Part shown: positions 1 to 6,424 of the stretch, piece after piece
Position numbering within the stretch: position 1 is the stretch's first letter
How the letters are laid out: each line of letters starts with the position of its first letter
NCBI GenBank assembly: GCA_964625745.1
Contig: CAZVCJ010000078.1
Span: forward strand, 1-18,191
From: CAZVCJ01 sp964625745
Lineage (GTDB): Bacteria; Chloroflexota; Anaerolineae; VGOG01
Length of the DNA: 18,191 nucleotides
Direction: 5' to 3'
The notes under the pieces: generated by a model
What the model was told of the DNA's origin: nothing
Seen by the model: the letters and a program-made list of their open reading frames with translations, nothing else
Database searches by the model: none
Position numbers and translations under genes: made by a program

Positions 1-44
1 GACAGGAGATCGTTGAAGAGCTAGGCTTTGTGCCATTACAATAA
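1..44 (+). CDS. pstS: C-terminal tail of phosphate-binding protein PstS (partial)
   Basis: The window opens inside a coding frame (codons from position 3) reading QEIVEELGFVPLQ and ending in TAA at 42-44. Periplasmic phosphate-binding proteins commonly end in a similar 'GQ-x-I-V-x-x-x-GFVPL' segment, and pstC, pstA and pstB follow on the same strand. That context is the main reason for the call. Only 13 residues are visible, so the identity is inferred and cannot be proven from this window. If it is correct, pstS is separated from pstC by about 1.4 kb of unrelated material. Confidence 0.5.
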   Translation, partial: QEIVEELGFVPLQ

Positions 45-67
45 TCGAAACAAACAAGGAGGAGATC

Positions 68-577
68 ATGAACGAGGCCGATATGTTAGATATGATCAAG
101 AAACGCCGCAGCATTCGCAAATACACCGGTCAAGTGGTGACGGACGAACAGATACGGCAGCTCCTGGAGGCGGCCATGGCTGCACCCTCGGCCAGCAACA
201 TTCAGTCCTGGGAATTCGTGGTCGTCAGGGACCCCGACCTCAAGAGGCAACTGGCCCAGACCCACACCTGGAGCCACATGGCCGCCGATGCCGCTGCCGT
301 GTTCGTGGTATGCGGCGATGAGCGCGCCTCCCACCACTGGGTCGCAGACGCCAGCGCAGCCACGCAAAACTTGCTCCTGGCGGCCACAGCTCTGGGTCTG
401 GGTGCCGTCTGGGTGGGCATCTACCCCGGCGCCGACAGGGAGGCTCGTGTTCGTCAAGCCCTGGCCATTCCAGAGGGAATCCACGTCCTCTGCCTGGTGC
501 CCGTTGGCCATCCCGCTGAGAGCAAGCCAGCCCGAACCCAGTATAAAGAGAGCAAGGTTCACTACGAGGGGTGGTAA
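68..577 (+). CDS. Nitroreductase family protein (FMN-dependent)
   Basis: A 169-residue protein of the nitroreductase fold (PF00881), which uses FMN to move electrons from NAD(P)H to small acceptors; the natural substrate cannot be read from sequence. Visible family features are the N-terminal RRSIRKY segment (about residues 13-19), which contacts the FMN phosphate, the AAPSASNIQSWEFVVV stretch (about 38-53), and the glycine-rich ALGLGAVWVGIYP segment (about 106-118). The C-terminus, KVHYEGW, is typical of short family members. The start is set by a strong Shine-Dalgarno AAGGAGGAG at 56-64, 3 nt before the ATG. The gene begins 23 nt after the putative pstS stop and is probably co-transcribed with it. 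It is not a phosphate-uptake gene. Its stop codon abuts a repeat cluster. Confidence 0.88.
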   Translation: MNEADMLDMIKKRRSIRKYTGQVVTDEQIRQLLEAAMAAPSASNIQSWEFVVVRDPDLKRQLAQTHTWSHMAADAAAVFVVCGDERASHHWVADASAATQNLLLAATALGLGAVWVGIYPGADREARVRQALAIPEGIHVLCLVPVGHPAESKPARTQYKESKVHYEGW

Positions 578-740
578 CACGGAGGAACACGGAGTCACGG
601 AGGAATACGAAGACACGGAATTTCCGTGCTTCCTCGTTCTCCGTGTTTCCGTGTCAAGGTTTGGATCACGGAGTCACGGAAGGTACGGAGATACGGAACT
701 TCCATGCTTCCGCGTTCTCCGCGTTTCCGTGTTCCCAAAC
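578..740 (+). repeat. CACGGAG-type composite hairpin repeat, copy A
   Basis: This is non-coding DNA made of CACGGAG/CTCCGTG words that can fold into two consecutive hairpins, joined by the linker AAGGTTTGGATC at 656-667 and ending in CCGTGTTCCCAAAC. The same layout recurs at 1190-1365. It begins directly at the nitroreductase stop codon and ends just before the ribosome binding site of the GxxExxY gene. Confidence 0.8.
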
Positions 741-765
741 AATAACTTGCCAAGGAGGCAGCGAA

Positions 766-1158
766 ATGACAACCGACTACACCCACTCTCACAAAGGCTA
801 CGACTTCGGGGAAGAGACCAGCAAGATCATCGCGGCCTGTATCGAAGTGCACAAGGTTCTAGGGCCCGGATTGAAGGAGGTAGACTACCAGCGCGCCCTG
901 GTCTACGAGTTTCCGGCCCACGGCCTCGACTTCAGCCGCGAAGTAGAAACCCCCATCTACTACAAAGGCCACAAGATCACCACCAAGAGAGTGGACTTCG
1001 TGGTCGGCGACTGCATAGTGGAGATCAAAGCCAAACGCGAGTTCGATCCAGAAGATTACATGCAAACCCTGGCCTATCTGAAAGCAAGCGGCCACAAGGT
1101 CGGCTTGTTGATCAACTTCGGGCGAGAAAAGATCGAGGTGAAGCGTCTGGTGAATTAG
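766..1158 (+). CDS. GxxExxY family protein (PD-(D/E)XK-like)
   Basis: A 130-residue protein of the GxxExxY family (PF13366-like), whose cellular role is unknown. The family resembles PD-(D/E)XK nucleases. Matching features are HKVLGPGLKEVDYQRAL (about residues 27-43, where the family usually has GPGLLE-x-x-Y), then VDFVVGDCIVEIKAK, with an Asp followed by E-x-K as in the nuclease core, and the C-terminal block VGLLINFG....VKRLVN. The ATG at 766 is chosen because AAGGAGG lies at 752-758, 7 nt upstream. The frame is open further upstream to 571, but that part reads through repeat DNA. The gene is bracketed by two copies of the same composite repeat, and a degenerate second copy of its last codons lies at 1368-1397. 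Both suggest mobility or repeat-mediated duplication. Confidence 0.85.
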   Translation: MTTDYTHSHKGYDFGEETSKIIAACIEVHKVLGPGLKEVDYQRALVYEFPAHGLDFSREVETPIYYKGHKITTKRVDFVVGDCIVEIKAKREFDPEDYMQTLAYLKASGHKVGLLINFGREKIEVKRLVN

Positions 1159-1189
1159 AACGGCGAGCAGAGAGAGAAACGGAGTCCTG

Positions 1190-1365
1190 AAACACGGAGT
1201 CACGGAAGAATACACGAAAACACGGAACTTCCGTGTTTCCATGCCCTCCGTGCTTCCATGTTCCCGCGCTCTCTGTGTTAAGGTTTGGATCGCGGAACCG
1301 CGGAAAAGCACGGAGACACGTAACTTCCGTGCTTCCATGCCCTCCGTGCTTCCGTGTTCCTAAAC
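1190..1365 (+). repeat. CACGGAG-type composite hairpin repeat, copy B
   Basis: This is the second copy of the composite repeat at 578-740. It has CACGGAGTCACGGA words, complementary TTCCGTG words, the same linker AAGGTTTGGATC at 1280-1291, a second hairpin, and an end reading CCGTGTTCCTAAAC. The stretch 1159-1189 before it (GAGCAGAGAGAGAAACGGAG) is low-complexity and carries no gene. Confidence 0.8.
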
Positions 1366-1367
1366 CT

Positions 1368-1397
1368 GAGATCGAGGTAAAGCGCCCGGTGAACTAA
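1368..1397 (+). pseudogene. Remnant of a second GxxExxY gene C-terminus
   Basis: Ten codons read EIEVKRPVN-stop. They match the end of the intact gene at 1129-1158, KIEVKRLVN-stop, in 8 of 10 codons at amino-acid or stop level and in 24 of 30 bases. The fragment directly follows repeat copy B and ends 5 nt before the GTG of pstC. The simplest reading is that a second gene-plus-repeat unit lost all but its 3' end, probably by recombination between repeats. Confidence 0.65.
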
Positions 1398-1411
1398 AAT
1401 GGGTGGGGAAC

Positions 1412-2338
1412 ATGACCACTAAAGTTGGCAAAGAGAAAAAGGCCAAAAAGTTCAACCTCGTCGAATTCACCATCGAGAGCCTGATCCGAACGGCGGGCAT
1501 CTCGGCCGTCGTCTTCGTGGCCCTCATCTTTTTCTTCCTCATCCGCGAGGGAGCACCTGCTTTCATCCGCGTTCCACTGAGCGAGTTCTTTGGCAGGCGT
1601 TGGTACCCCATCTTCGATATCTACGGCACCCTGCCCCTGATCCTGGGGTCCCTGGTGGTCACGGTGGGCGCGGTGGTCATCTCCCTGCCCCTGGGCCTGG
1701 CTACGGCGGTGTTCATCGGCGAGATCGCCCCCGACTGGGCCCGCGAAATCCTCAAGCCGCTGATCGAGGTGCTGGCCGGCATCCCCTCGGTGGTGTTGGG
1801 CTTCCTGGGCATGGTCGCCATCGCTCCTCTGGTGCGGGAGCATCTCGGCGCCCCCACCGGCCTTACCGCCTTCACCGGCTCGCTGATGCTGGCTTACATG
1901 GCCCTGCCCACCATCATCAGCGTGGCCGAGGACGCCATTGACGCTGTTCCCAAGGACTATCGCGACGCGGCTCTGGCTCTAGGAGCCACTCACTGGCAGA
2001 CCTTATGGCGGGTGGTGACCCCTGCCGCGCGGTCGGGAATCATTATCGCTGTGATGCTGGGTATTGGGCGAGCGATCGGGGAAACCATGACCGTGATGAT
2101 GGTCACGGGCAATGCGGCGCGCCTGCCTTTGGGACTCGATGCCTACTTCAAGCCGGTGCGCACCATGACCGCCACCATCGCCGCCGAGATGGGCGAAGTG
2201 GCGCAGGGCAGCACCCATTATCACGTTCTGTTCGCCGTGGGCATCATCCTGTTCCTGATGACCTTCGTCGTGAACGCCATAGCTTCGATAGTGGTCATCC
2301 GTGGAGGTCCCAGGCGAGGTGGGAGATTAATGGGATGA
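1412..2338 (+). CDS. pstC: Phosphate ABC transporter permease PstC
   Basis: This is one of the two membrane subunits of the high-affinity phosphate importer PstSCAB. It has a basic, lysine-rich cytoplasmic N-terminus and about six hydrophobic segments. The LAGIPSVVLGFLGM motif is conserved in Pst permeases. The ALGATHWQTLWRVVTPAA segment is the EAA-like coupling loop that contacts the ATPase, and GRAIGETMTVMMVTGN is also typical of PstC. The length of about 308 residues is normal. The start is uncertain: a GTG at 1403 is in frame, but the ATG at 1412 is preferred because G-rich GGTGGGG (1402-1408) precedes it. Its N-terminal region follows the GxxExxY remnant, so the gene no longer sits next to pstS. 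The pstA gene lies 778 bp downstream, beyond a toxin-antitoxin pair on the other strand. Confidence 0.93.
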   Translation: MTTKVGKEKKAKKFNLVEFTIESLIRTAGISAVVFVALIFFFLIREGAPAFIRVPLSEFFGRRWYPIFDIYGTLPLILGSLVVTVGAVVISLPLGLATAVFIGEIAPDWAREILKPLIEVLAGIPSVVLGFLGMVAIAPLVREHLGAPTGLTAFTGSLMLAYMALPTIISVAEDAIDAVPKDYRDAALALGATHWQTLWRVVTPAARSGIIIAVMLGIGRAIGETMTVMMVTGNAARLPLGLDAYFKPVRTMTATIAAEMGEVAQGSTHYHVLFAVGIILFLMTFVVNAIASIVVIRGGPRRGGRLMG

Positions 2339-2357
2339 AGGAAGAAGATGGGGAGAT

Positions 2358-2771
2358 TTAAGCGGGCGCCATGGAGAAGCCAGCGATCAGGAAGTGCTTA
2401 TCGAAGGCAAAAGCAGTATCAATATCCCTTTGGCGCATGAGGGCAAAGCTCACGGCGTCGGTGTAGCTAAGGTCATGATCGCTGTAGCGGCGGAGGATAT
2501 CTTCGGCTTCTACCTCTAGCTCCTCCGTAGATTGAACCTTCTCGATTCGAGGGCTGCTTCTGATGCTCTCCAGGAAAGTGATGGCAGCAACATGATCCAG
2601 GGCTTTGCGCAGGATGATGTACACCTCGGCTACGACCAGGTTTGTGGTAACGAGCCGGCGATAACGTTTCAGCAGATCGGGGTACTCCCTGGCCGCCCTC
2701 TCGTGGTACTTGTCGTCCTGGTCAGCCAGGGCTACCCAGGCCCCGGTGTCCACAAATAGCTCCCTGGCCAT
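2358..2771 (-). CDS. vapC: PIN-domain ribonuclease toxin (VapC-type)
   Basis: A 137-residue PIN-domain protein. VapC toxins are Mg2+-dependent ribonucleases, often cutting tRNA or rRNA. The four acidic metal-binding positions are visible: Asp8 in LFVDTGAW, Glu49 in VVAEVY, Asp105 in SYTDAVSFALM and Asp124 in FAFDKHF. The toxin therefore looks catalytically intact. Its ATG overlaps the antitoxin stop by one base (TGATG at 2769-2773), so translation is probably coupled. The pair lies in the pst operon between pstC and pstA, transcribed against it, with the toxin ending 19 nt from the pstC stop. The RNA target cannot be predicted. Confidence 0.88.
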   Translation of the reverse strand: MARELFVDTGAWVALADQDDKYHERAAREYPDLLKRYRRLVTTNLVVAEVYIILRKALDHVAAITFLESIRSSPRIEKVQSTEELEVEAEDILRRYSDHDLSYTDAVSFALMRQRDIDTAFAFDKHFLIAGFSMAPA

Positions 2772-3034
2772 CAGAGGGTCTCCTCTCTGGTGAGGGCGGC
2801 GAGGTAATCATCGTGCTTCGAGGCCATATCCTCTCGCCCCGAGCGACCCAGCCCGATCACCTGCAAGGCAGGATCCTCATCCACGGGCAACTCCGCCAGG
2901 TAGTGGTCAATGGTGCGACGGATGAGTGCCGCGAGGGAGATGCCTTCCCTACCCGCCAGGGCTCGTAATGCCTTATCCTGCACAGGCTCAAGATAGATTT
3001 GAATTGGCTTCTTAGCTAAAGCTCTCATGTTCAT
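2771..3034 (-). CDS. vapB: Antitoxin of the VapBC-type pair (ribbon-helix-helix-like)
   Basis: An 87-residue small protein. Its N-terminal half (KKPIQIYLEPVQDKALRALA, then GISLAALIRRTIDHYL) has the strand-helix-helix layout of ribbon-helix-helix (CopG/Arc-like) antitoxins, which bind DNA as dimers. The C-terminal tail is acidic and probably wraps the toxin. Two ATGs are possible, 3034 and 3028. GGAGGGG at 3036-3042 lies close to the first and better spaced for the second. The gene has its own promoter with an inverted repeat (see 3049-3089), as expected for an autoregulated antitoxin. The general call is firm; the exact antitoxin family is inferred from pattern only. Confidence 0.78.
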   Translation of the reverse strand: MNMRALAKKPIQIYLEPVQDKALRALAGREGISLAALIRRTIDHYLAELPVDEDPALQVIGLGRSGREDMASKHDDYLAALTREETL

Positions 3035-3048
3035 ATCCCCTCCATTAA

Positions 3049-3089
3049 TGATGTGATCATATTATACATCAAATTAAGCTAATGCACAA
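3049..3089 (-). promoter_or_regulatory. vapBC promoter with candidate autoregulatory operator
   Basis: On the minus strand, TTGTGC (3089-3084), a 17-nt spacer and a perfect TATAAT (3066-3061) form a sigma-70 promoter about 20 nt upstream of the antitoxin ribosome binding site. An inverted repeat, TGATGT (3049-3054) and ACATCA (3066-3071) with an 11-nt centre, spans the -10 box. Both arms are flanked by TTAA. This is a natural binding site for the antitoxin dimer. Confidence 0.6.
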
Positions 3090-3116
3090 ACCTATCACTC
3101 AACAGAGAAGCTCCGA

Positions 3117-3962
3117 ATGTCACGTCAAACCACCGAAAAGCTCGCCTTTGCCACATTGACCCTGTTGGCCATCATCGTCGTCCTCCCCATCGTCCTGGTC
3201 GTGGTCTACATCGTCGTCCAGGGAATAGGGGCCATTAATTGGGAATTCATCAGCGGCTTCCCCCGCAGCGGGATGCGCGAGGGCGGGATTTTGCCGGCGG
3301 TCATCGGCACGGTGTTGCTGACGTTTGGCGCCGCCATCGCCGCCATCCCCCTGGGCGTGGGAGCGGCCATCTACCTGGCCGAATACGCCCGCGACAACTG
3401 GCTGACCCGCGCCATCCGCCTGGCCATCATCAATCTGGCCGGCATTCCCTCGGTGGTCTACGGCCTCTTCGGGCTGGGGATGTTCGTGCTCTTCCTGGGG
3501 TTCGGCACTTCCATCGTAGCTGGCTCTCTCACCCTGGGGCTGATGACCCTGCCGGTGGTGATCAGCACCGCCGAGGAGGCCATCCTGACCGTGCCCCAGT
3601 CGTTCCGAGTGGTCAGCATCTCGCTGGGCGGCACCAGGTGGCAGACGGTGCGGGAGGTGGTGCTGCCCCAGTCGTTGCCGGGGATCATCACCGGCATCAT
3701 CCTGGGCCTGGAGCGGGCGGCGGGCGAGACGGCCCCCATCCTATTCACCGTGGCTGCCTTCTACCTGCCCCGCGTGCCCCACTCCATCTTCGACCAAACC
3801 ATGGCCCTCCCCTATCACCTTTATGTCATCTCCACTCAGGTACCGGGGATGCCACTGAGCGTCCAGTATGGCACCGCGCTGGTGCTGCTGGTCCTCGTCC
3901 TTTCCCTTGAGGTGACAGCAACCATCATCCGCAGCTACTTCCGGCGAAAGAGGCAATGGTAG
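3117..3962 (+). CDS. pstA: Phosphate ABC transporter permease PstA
   Basis: The second membrane subunit of the phosphate importer, 281 residues, with about six hydrophobic segments beginning at residues 10-35. Family signatures are LAGIPSVVYGLFGLGMF (about residues 107-123), the coupling loop SLGGTRWQTVREVVLPQSLPG, and ERAAGETAPILFTVAAFY, which is diagnostic for PstA. The ATG at 3117 gives a full-length protein with a typical short N-terminus. Its ribosome binding site is weak (AGAGAAG). The toxin-antitoxin pair separates it from pstC, so transcription must cross an antisense 0.7-kb insert. The gene ends 9 nt before pstB. Confidence 0.93.
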   Translation: MSRQTTEKLAFATLTLLAIIVVLPIVLVVVYIVVQGIGAINWEFISGFPRSGMREGGILPAVIGTVLLTFGAAIAAIPLGVGAAIYLAEYARDNWLTRAIRLAIINLAGIPSVVYGLFGLGMFVLFLGFGTSIVAGSLTLGLMTLPVVISTAEEAILTVPQSFRVVSISLGGTRWQTVREVVLPQSLPGIITGIILGLERAAGETAPILFTVAAFYLPRVPHSIFDQTMALPYHLYVISTQVPGMPLSVQYGTALVLLVLVLSLEVTATIIRSYFRRKRQW

Positions 3963-3971
3963 TTTCTTATT

Positions 3972-4730
3972 ATGAAACCTATCAAAATCCAGGTCAGCGA
4001 TCTCAGTGTCTACTACGACGGCCACCGCGCCCTCAATGAAGTCACTCTGTCCATCCACGCCAACGAGATTCTGGCCATCTTCGGCCCGGCCCACAGTGGG
4101 CGCTCTACCTTGTTGCGAACCTTCAACCGACTCAACGATCTCATTGATGGCGTTCTGATTGATGGCCAGGTGTTGCTGGATGGGGATGACATCTACGCCC
4201 CCAGCGTTGACGCAGTCGCCCTGCGGCGCCGGGTGGGGATGGTCTTCGCTCTGCCCATTCCCTTACCCGGCAGCATCCGCAGTAACATCACCTACGGTCC
4301 TCGGCTCAGCGGCGTGCACGACAAAGGCCGCCTGGACGCAATCGTAGAACGAACTCTGCGTCAGGCGGCCTTGTGGGACGAAGTCAAAGATCGCCTCGAT
4401 GAGCCAGCCGCGGCTCTCTCCGGCGGTCAGCAGCAACGGCTGTGCATCGCTCGCGTTCTGGCTTTGGAGCCGGAGGTCATCCTCCTGGACGCCCCTACCT
4501 CTGGGCTAGACCCCATCTCCACGGCCAAGGTCGAAGAATCGCTGCAGCAACTCAAGAACGACTACACGATCGTCATCGTGCCCCATTCCGTCCAGCAAGC
4601 GGCCCGAGTGGCAGACCAGGCCGCTTTCTTCCTCGCGGGAGAGCTGGTCGAGCACGGGATTAGCCACGATATCTTCACTAACCCCAGCGACAAGCGCACT
4701 GAGGACTACATAACCGGTCGTTTCGGATAA
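3972..4730 (+). CDS. pstB: Phosphate ABC transporter ATP-binding protein PstB, degenerate ATPase site
   Basis: This is the nucleotide-binding subunit expected to power PstCA (252 residues, the usual length). Its overall PstB character is clear: FNRLNDL after the P-loop, ITYGPRLSG, LSGGQQQRLCIARVLALEP (signature, about 149-167) and VQQAARVAD near the H-loop. However, three functional residues are replaced. The Walker A lysine is Arg44 (GPAHSGRST, codon 4101-4103). The Q-loop glutamine is Ala93 (VGMVFALP, codon 4248-4250). The catalytic glutamate after Walker B is Ala174 (ILLDAPTSGLDP, codon 4491-4493). The signature motif, Walker B Asp173 and His205 are kept. The frame is intact and the gene follows pstA by 9 nt. 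It may be a slow or non-hydrolysing subunit, may belong to a lineage-specific variant, or may be losing function. No phoU follows. Confidence 0.9.
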   Translation: MKPIKIQVSDLSVYYDGHRALNEVTLSIHANEILAIFGPAHSGRSTLLRTFNRLNDLIDGVLIDGQVLLDGDDIYAPSVDAVALRRRVGMVFALPIPLPGSIRSNITYGPRLSGVHDKGRLDAIVERTLRQAALWDEVKDRLDEPAAALSGGQQQRLCIARVLALEPEVILLDAPTSGLDPISTAKVEESLQQLKNDYTIVIVPHSVQQAARVADQAAFFLAGELVEHGISHDIFTNPSDKRTEDYITGRFG

Positions 4731-4732
4731 CC

Positions 4733-5104
4733 TTACTCTTGTTCCGCTGGCTCTTCTGCGTTCAGCCAGCCACGCAAAGCGGCCTTGATCTTGGACTCCA
4801 TTTTCCGGCCGACGGTCTCCCACTCGTCATCGGGCTCGGCGCCAGCCCACTTGCCGACGGCCTCCTTTGTGCGACCTTCCAGCCGCTCCCCGATCTCCTT
4901 CCAATCGGCATCAGTCCCAGTTCCGGCCAGATCAGCCAGCTCGACCCTGATTTTGTCTTCAATCTTCTCACCGATGGCATCCCAATCATCAGTAGGCTCG
5001 GCCCCTGCCAGTTTGCCGATCTCCCCCCGGATCTTCGCCTCGATCCGATGGCCAGTATCCTCCAGTTCCTTGGCCGTTTGCCTCTGTACATCCTGCTCAG
5101 TCAT
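4733..5104 (-). CDS. Small acidic protein of four 27-residue helical repeats, unknown function
   Basis: A 123-residue charged, soluble protein with no signal peptide, built from a repeat of about 27 residues. Trp41, Trp68 and Trp95 are exactly 27 apart, as are Gly45, Gly72 and Gly99. Each unit reads roughly 'IExKI+xExGxLAGAEPxDDWxxIGE'. A fourth, truncated unit closes the protein (KMESKIKAALRGW). The pattern suggests amphipathic helices and faintly recalls CsbD-type stress proteins, but no family is claimed. The ATG has a good AAGGAGG (5116-5110). The gene lies 45 nt downstream of the rhomboid gene on the same strand and converges on pstB, leaving only 2 nt between the stops. Confidence 0.75.
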   Translation of the reverse strand: MTEQDVQRQTAKELEDTGHRIEAKIRGEIGKLAGAEPTDDWDAIGEKIEDKIRVELADLAGTGTDADWKEIGERLEGRTKEAVGKWAGAEPDDEWETVGRKMESKIKAALRGWLNAEEPAEQE

Positions 5105-5149
5105 GCTCCCTCCTTACTTTTCGTTTTATGAGTATTGGCTCGTTGCCCG

Positions 5150-5830
5150 CTACCACTCCTCCCACTGGCCTCGGCTACGACCCAGCGAAAACAAGCGCAC
5201 CAGCAACAATCCCGCCACGAAGCCGCCGACGTGAGCAAACCAGGCTACGCCACCCATCTGCGTCATGCCGAAGGCCAACAAACCATTGAACAGTTGCAAC
5301 ACGAACCAGAACCCCAACACCAACAGCGCCGGTAGTTGGGTCATACGCGCGAAGTAGCCCAGGAAGATCAGCGTCTGGACTCGAGCATTGGGGAACAGGA
5401 CGATGTAGGCTCCCAAAACACCGGCTATGGCCCCGCTGGCCCCGATAGACGGTGTACGAGAATCGGGGCTGGCTAGCACCTGGGCTGTACCAGCGATTAC
5501 CCCAGTCATCAAATAGAAAACCAGGAAACGAAGCCGTCCCATGCTGTCCTCGACGTTGTTACCAAAGATCCACAGATAGAGCATGTTGCCAAAGATGTGC
5601 ATGAATCCCCCGTGGAGGAACATGGAAGTCAGGAAGCTGAAAGCGACCGCTGGCCCGAAGTTGTGAGTCACCTCGAAAGGCACCACACCCATAGTGTAGA
5701 AGGTCTGTTCCAGCGTCCCGCCTGCCTCGACCAGCAGCTCGTAGGCGAAAGCTATTATGTTAACGACGATGATGCTGACCGTGAGAACAGGGAAACGGCG
5801 GGTGGGTATGAAATCACGCAGTGGTAACAC
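5150..5830 (-). CDS. Rhomboid-family intramembrane serine protease
   Basis: A membrane protease that cuts transmembrane segments of other proteins; the substrate is unknown. It has about six membrane segments. Catalytic features, numbered from the chosen start, are HGGFMHIFGNMLYLWIFG (His73, His78, Asn82), the GASGAIAG serine motif (Ser132) and AHVGGFVAG (His200). The N-terminus LPLRDFIPTRRFP matches the usual rhomboid beginning of the '(M)IPLRD-IPSRRFP' type. That match and the AAGGAGG at 5842-5836 support a GTG start at 5830 (226 residues). A longer start at 5869 would add 13 residues and overlap the upstream gene by 38 nt. The GTG lies 1 nt after the stop of the pentapeptide gene, so translation is likely coupled. 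Confidence 0.92.
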   Translation of the reverse strand: MLPLRDFIPTRRFPVLTVSIIVVNIIAFAYELLVEAGGTLEQTFYTMGVVPFEVTHNFGPAVAFSFLTSMFLHGGFMHIFGNMLYLWIFGNNVEDSMGRLRFLVFYLMTGVIAGTAQVLASPDSRTPSIGASGAIAGVLGAYIVLFPNARVQTLIFLGYFARMTQLPALLVLGFWFVLQLFNGLLAFGMTQMGGVAWFAHVGGFVAGLLLVRLFSLGRSRGQWEEW

Positions 5831-5831
5831 A

Positions 5832-6413
5832 TCACCCTCCTTTGTTGCGGTCAAGGCGTTCAAAACCATCGGGCATGGCGGCTCCCTCCAGGTTGGCCCC
5901 TTCCAGGTTGACTTCTTCCAAATTGGCTCCTTTCAAGTCAGCCCCTTCCAAATCAGCATCTTTCAGATTTGCTCCCAACATGTCGGCCCCTGACAGATCC
6001 GCACCGACCAGGTTAGCTCCTATCAGGCTGGCGCACACCAAATCAGTTGCGGACAGATCGGCACCTTCCAGAATGGCCTCCGTCAAGTTGGCCCCTCTCA
6101 GATTCGCTGCGGCCAGGTCAGCCTGGGTCAGGTTAGCCTCCTCCAGATTAGCCATCGCCAGGTTGGCCCCCGCCAGACGGGCCTCTACCAGTACAGCTCC
6201 GGCCAATTGAGCTCCGGCCAGATCGGCTCCCTCGAGATCGGCCCCTGTCAGATCGGTCTTTCCCAGGAGAGCTCGCGCCAGGTTGGCGTAGGGAAGCGAC
6301 ATGCCTCTCAAATCGGCGTTCCTGAGGTCGGCCTTCACAAAAGCCCTCGCCGCCGTATCCCTCAGTATTTGCAGGACTCCCTCTCTCGATAGTTTTCTCA
6401 ACTCATTGGCCAC
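5832..6413 (-). CDS. Pentapeptide-repeat protein
   Basis: A 193-residue protein. From about residue 28 to 180 it is an almost unbroken run of A(D/N)LxG/E-type pentapeptides (for example ADLRNADLRG, ANLTQADLAAANL, ADLEGADLKGANL). This predicts a right-handed quadrilateral beta-helix. The first 27 residues (SREGVLQILRDTAARAFVKA) look helical. There is no signal peptide or membrane segment. Some family members mimic DNA and protect gyrase, but most have no known role and nothing here points to a specific one. The start is a GTG at 6413, 11 nt after the upstream stop, with GGGAG 7 nt before it. It belongs to the unit zinc-ribbon protein, pentapeptide protein, rhomboid protease. Confidence 0.93.
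   Translation of the reverse strand: MANELRKLSREGVLQILRDTAARAFVKADLRNADLRGMSLPYANLARALLGKTDLTGADLEGADLAGAQLAGAVLVEARLAGANLAMANLEEANLTQADLAAANLRGANLTEAILEGADLSATDLVCASLIGANLVGADLSGADMLGANLKDADLEGADLKGANLEEVNLEGANLEGAAMPDGFERLDRNKGG
5836..5842 (-). promoter_or_regulatory. Ribosome binding site fixing the rhomboid GTG start
   Basis: AAGGAGG on the minus strand, 5 nt before the GTG at 5830, lies inside the last codons of the pentapeptide-repeat gene. It decides between the GTG start and the longer upstream start at 5869. Confidence 0.7.
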
Positions 6414-6424
6414 GTGTTGGCTCC

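Noticed and set aside
571..765. N-terminal extension of the GxxExxY protein
   Set aside because: It would translate repeat copy A. A strong ribosome binding site precedes the ATG at 766, where family similarity begins.
578..1365. CRISPR array
   Set aside because: The repeats are irregular, self-complementary and without unique spacers of constant length, and no cas genes are present.
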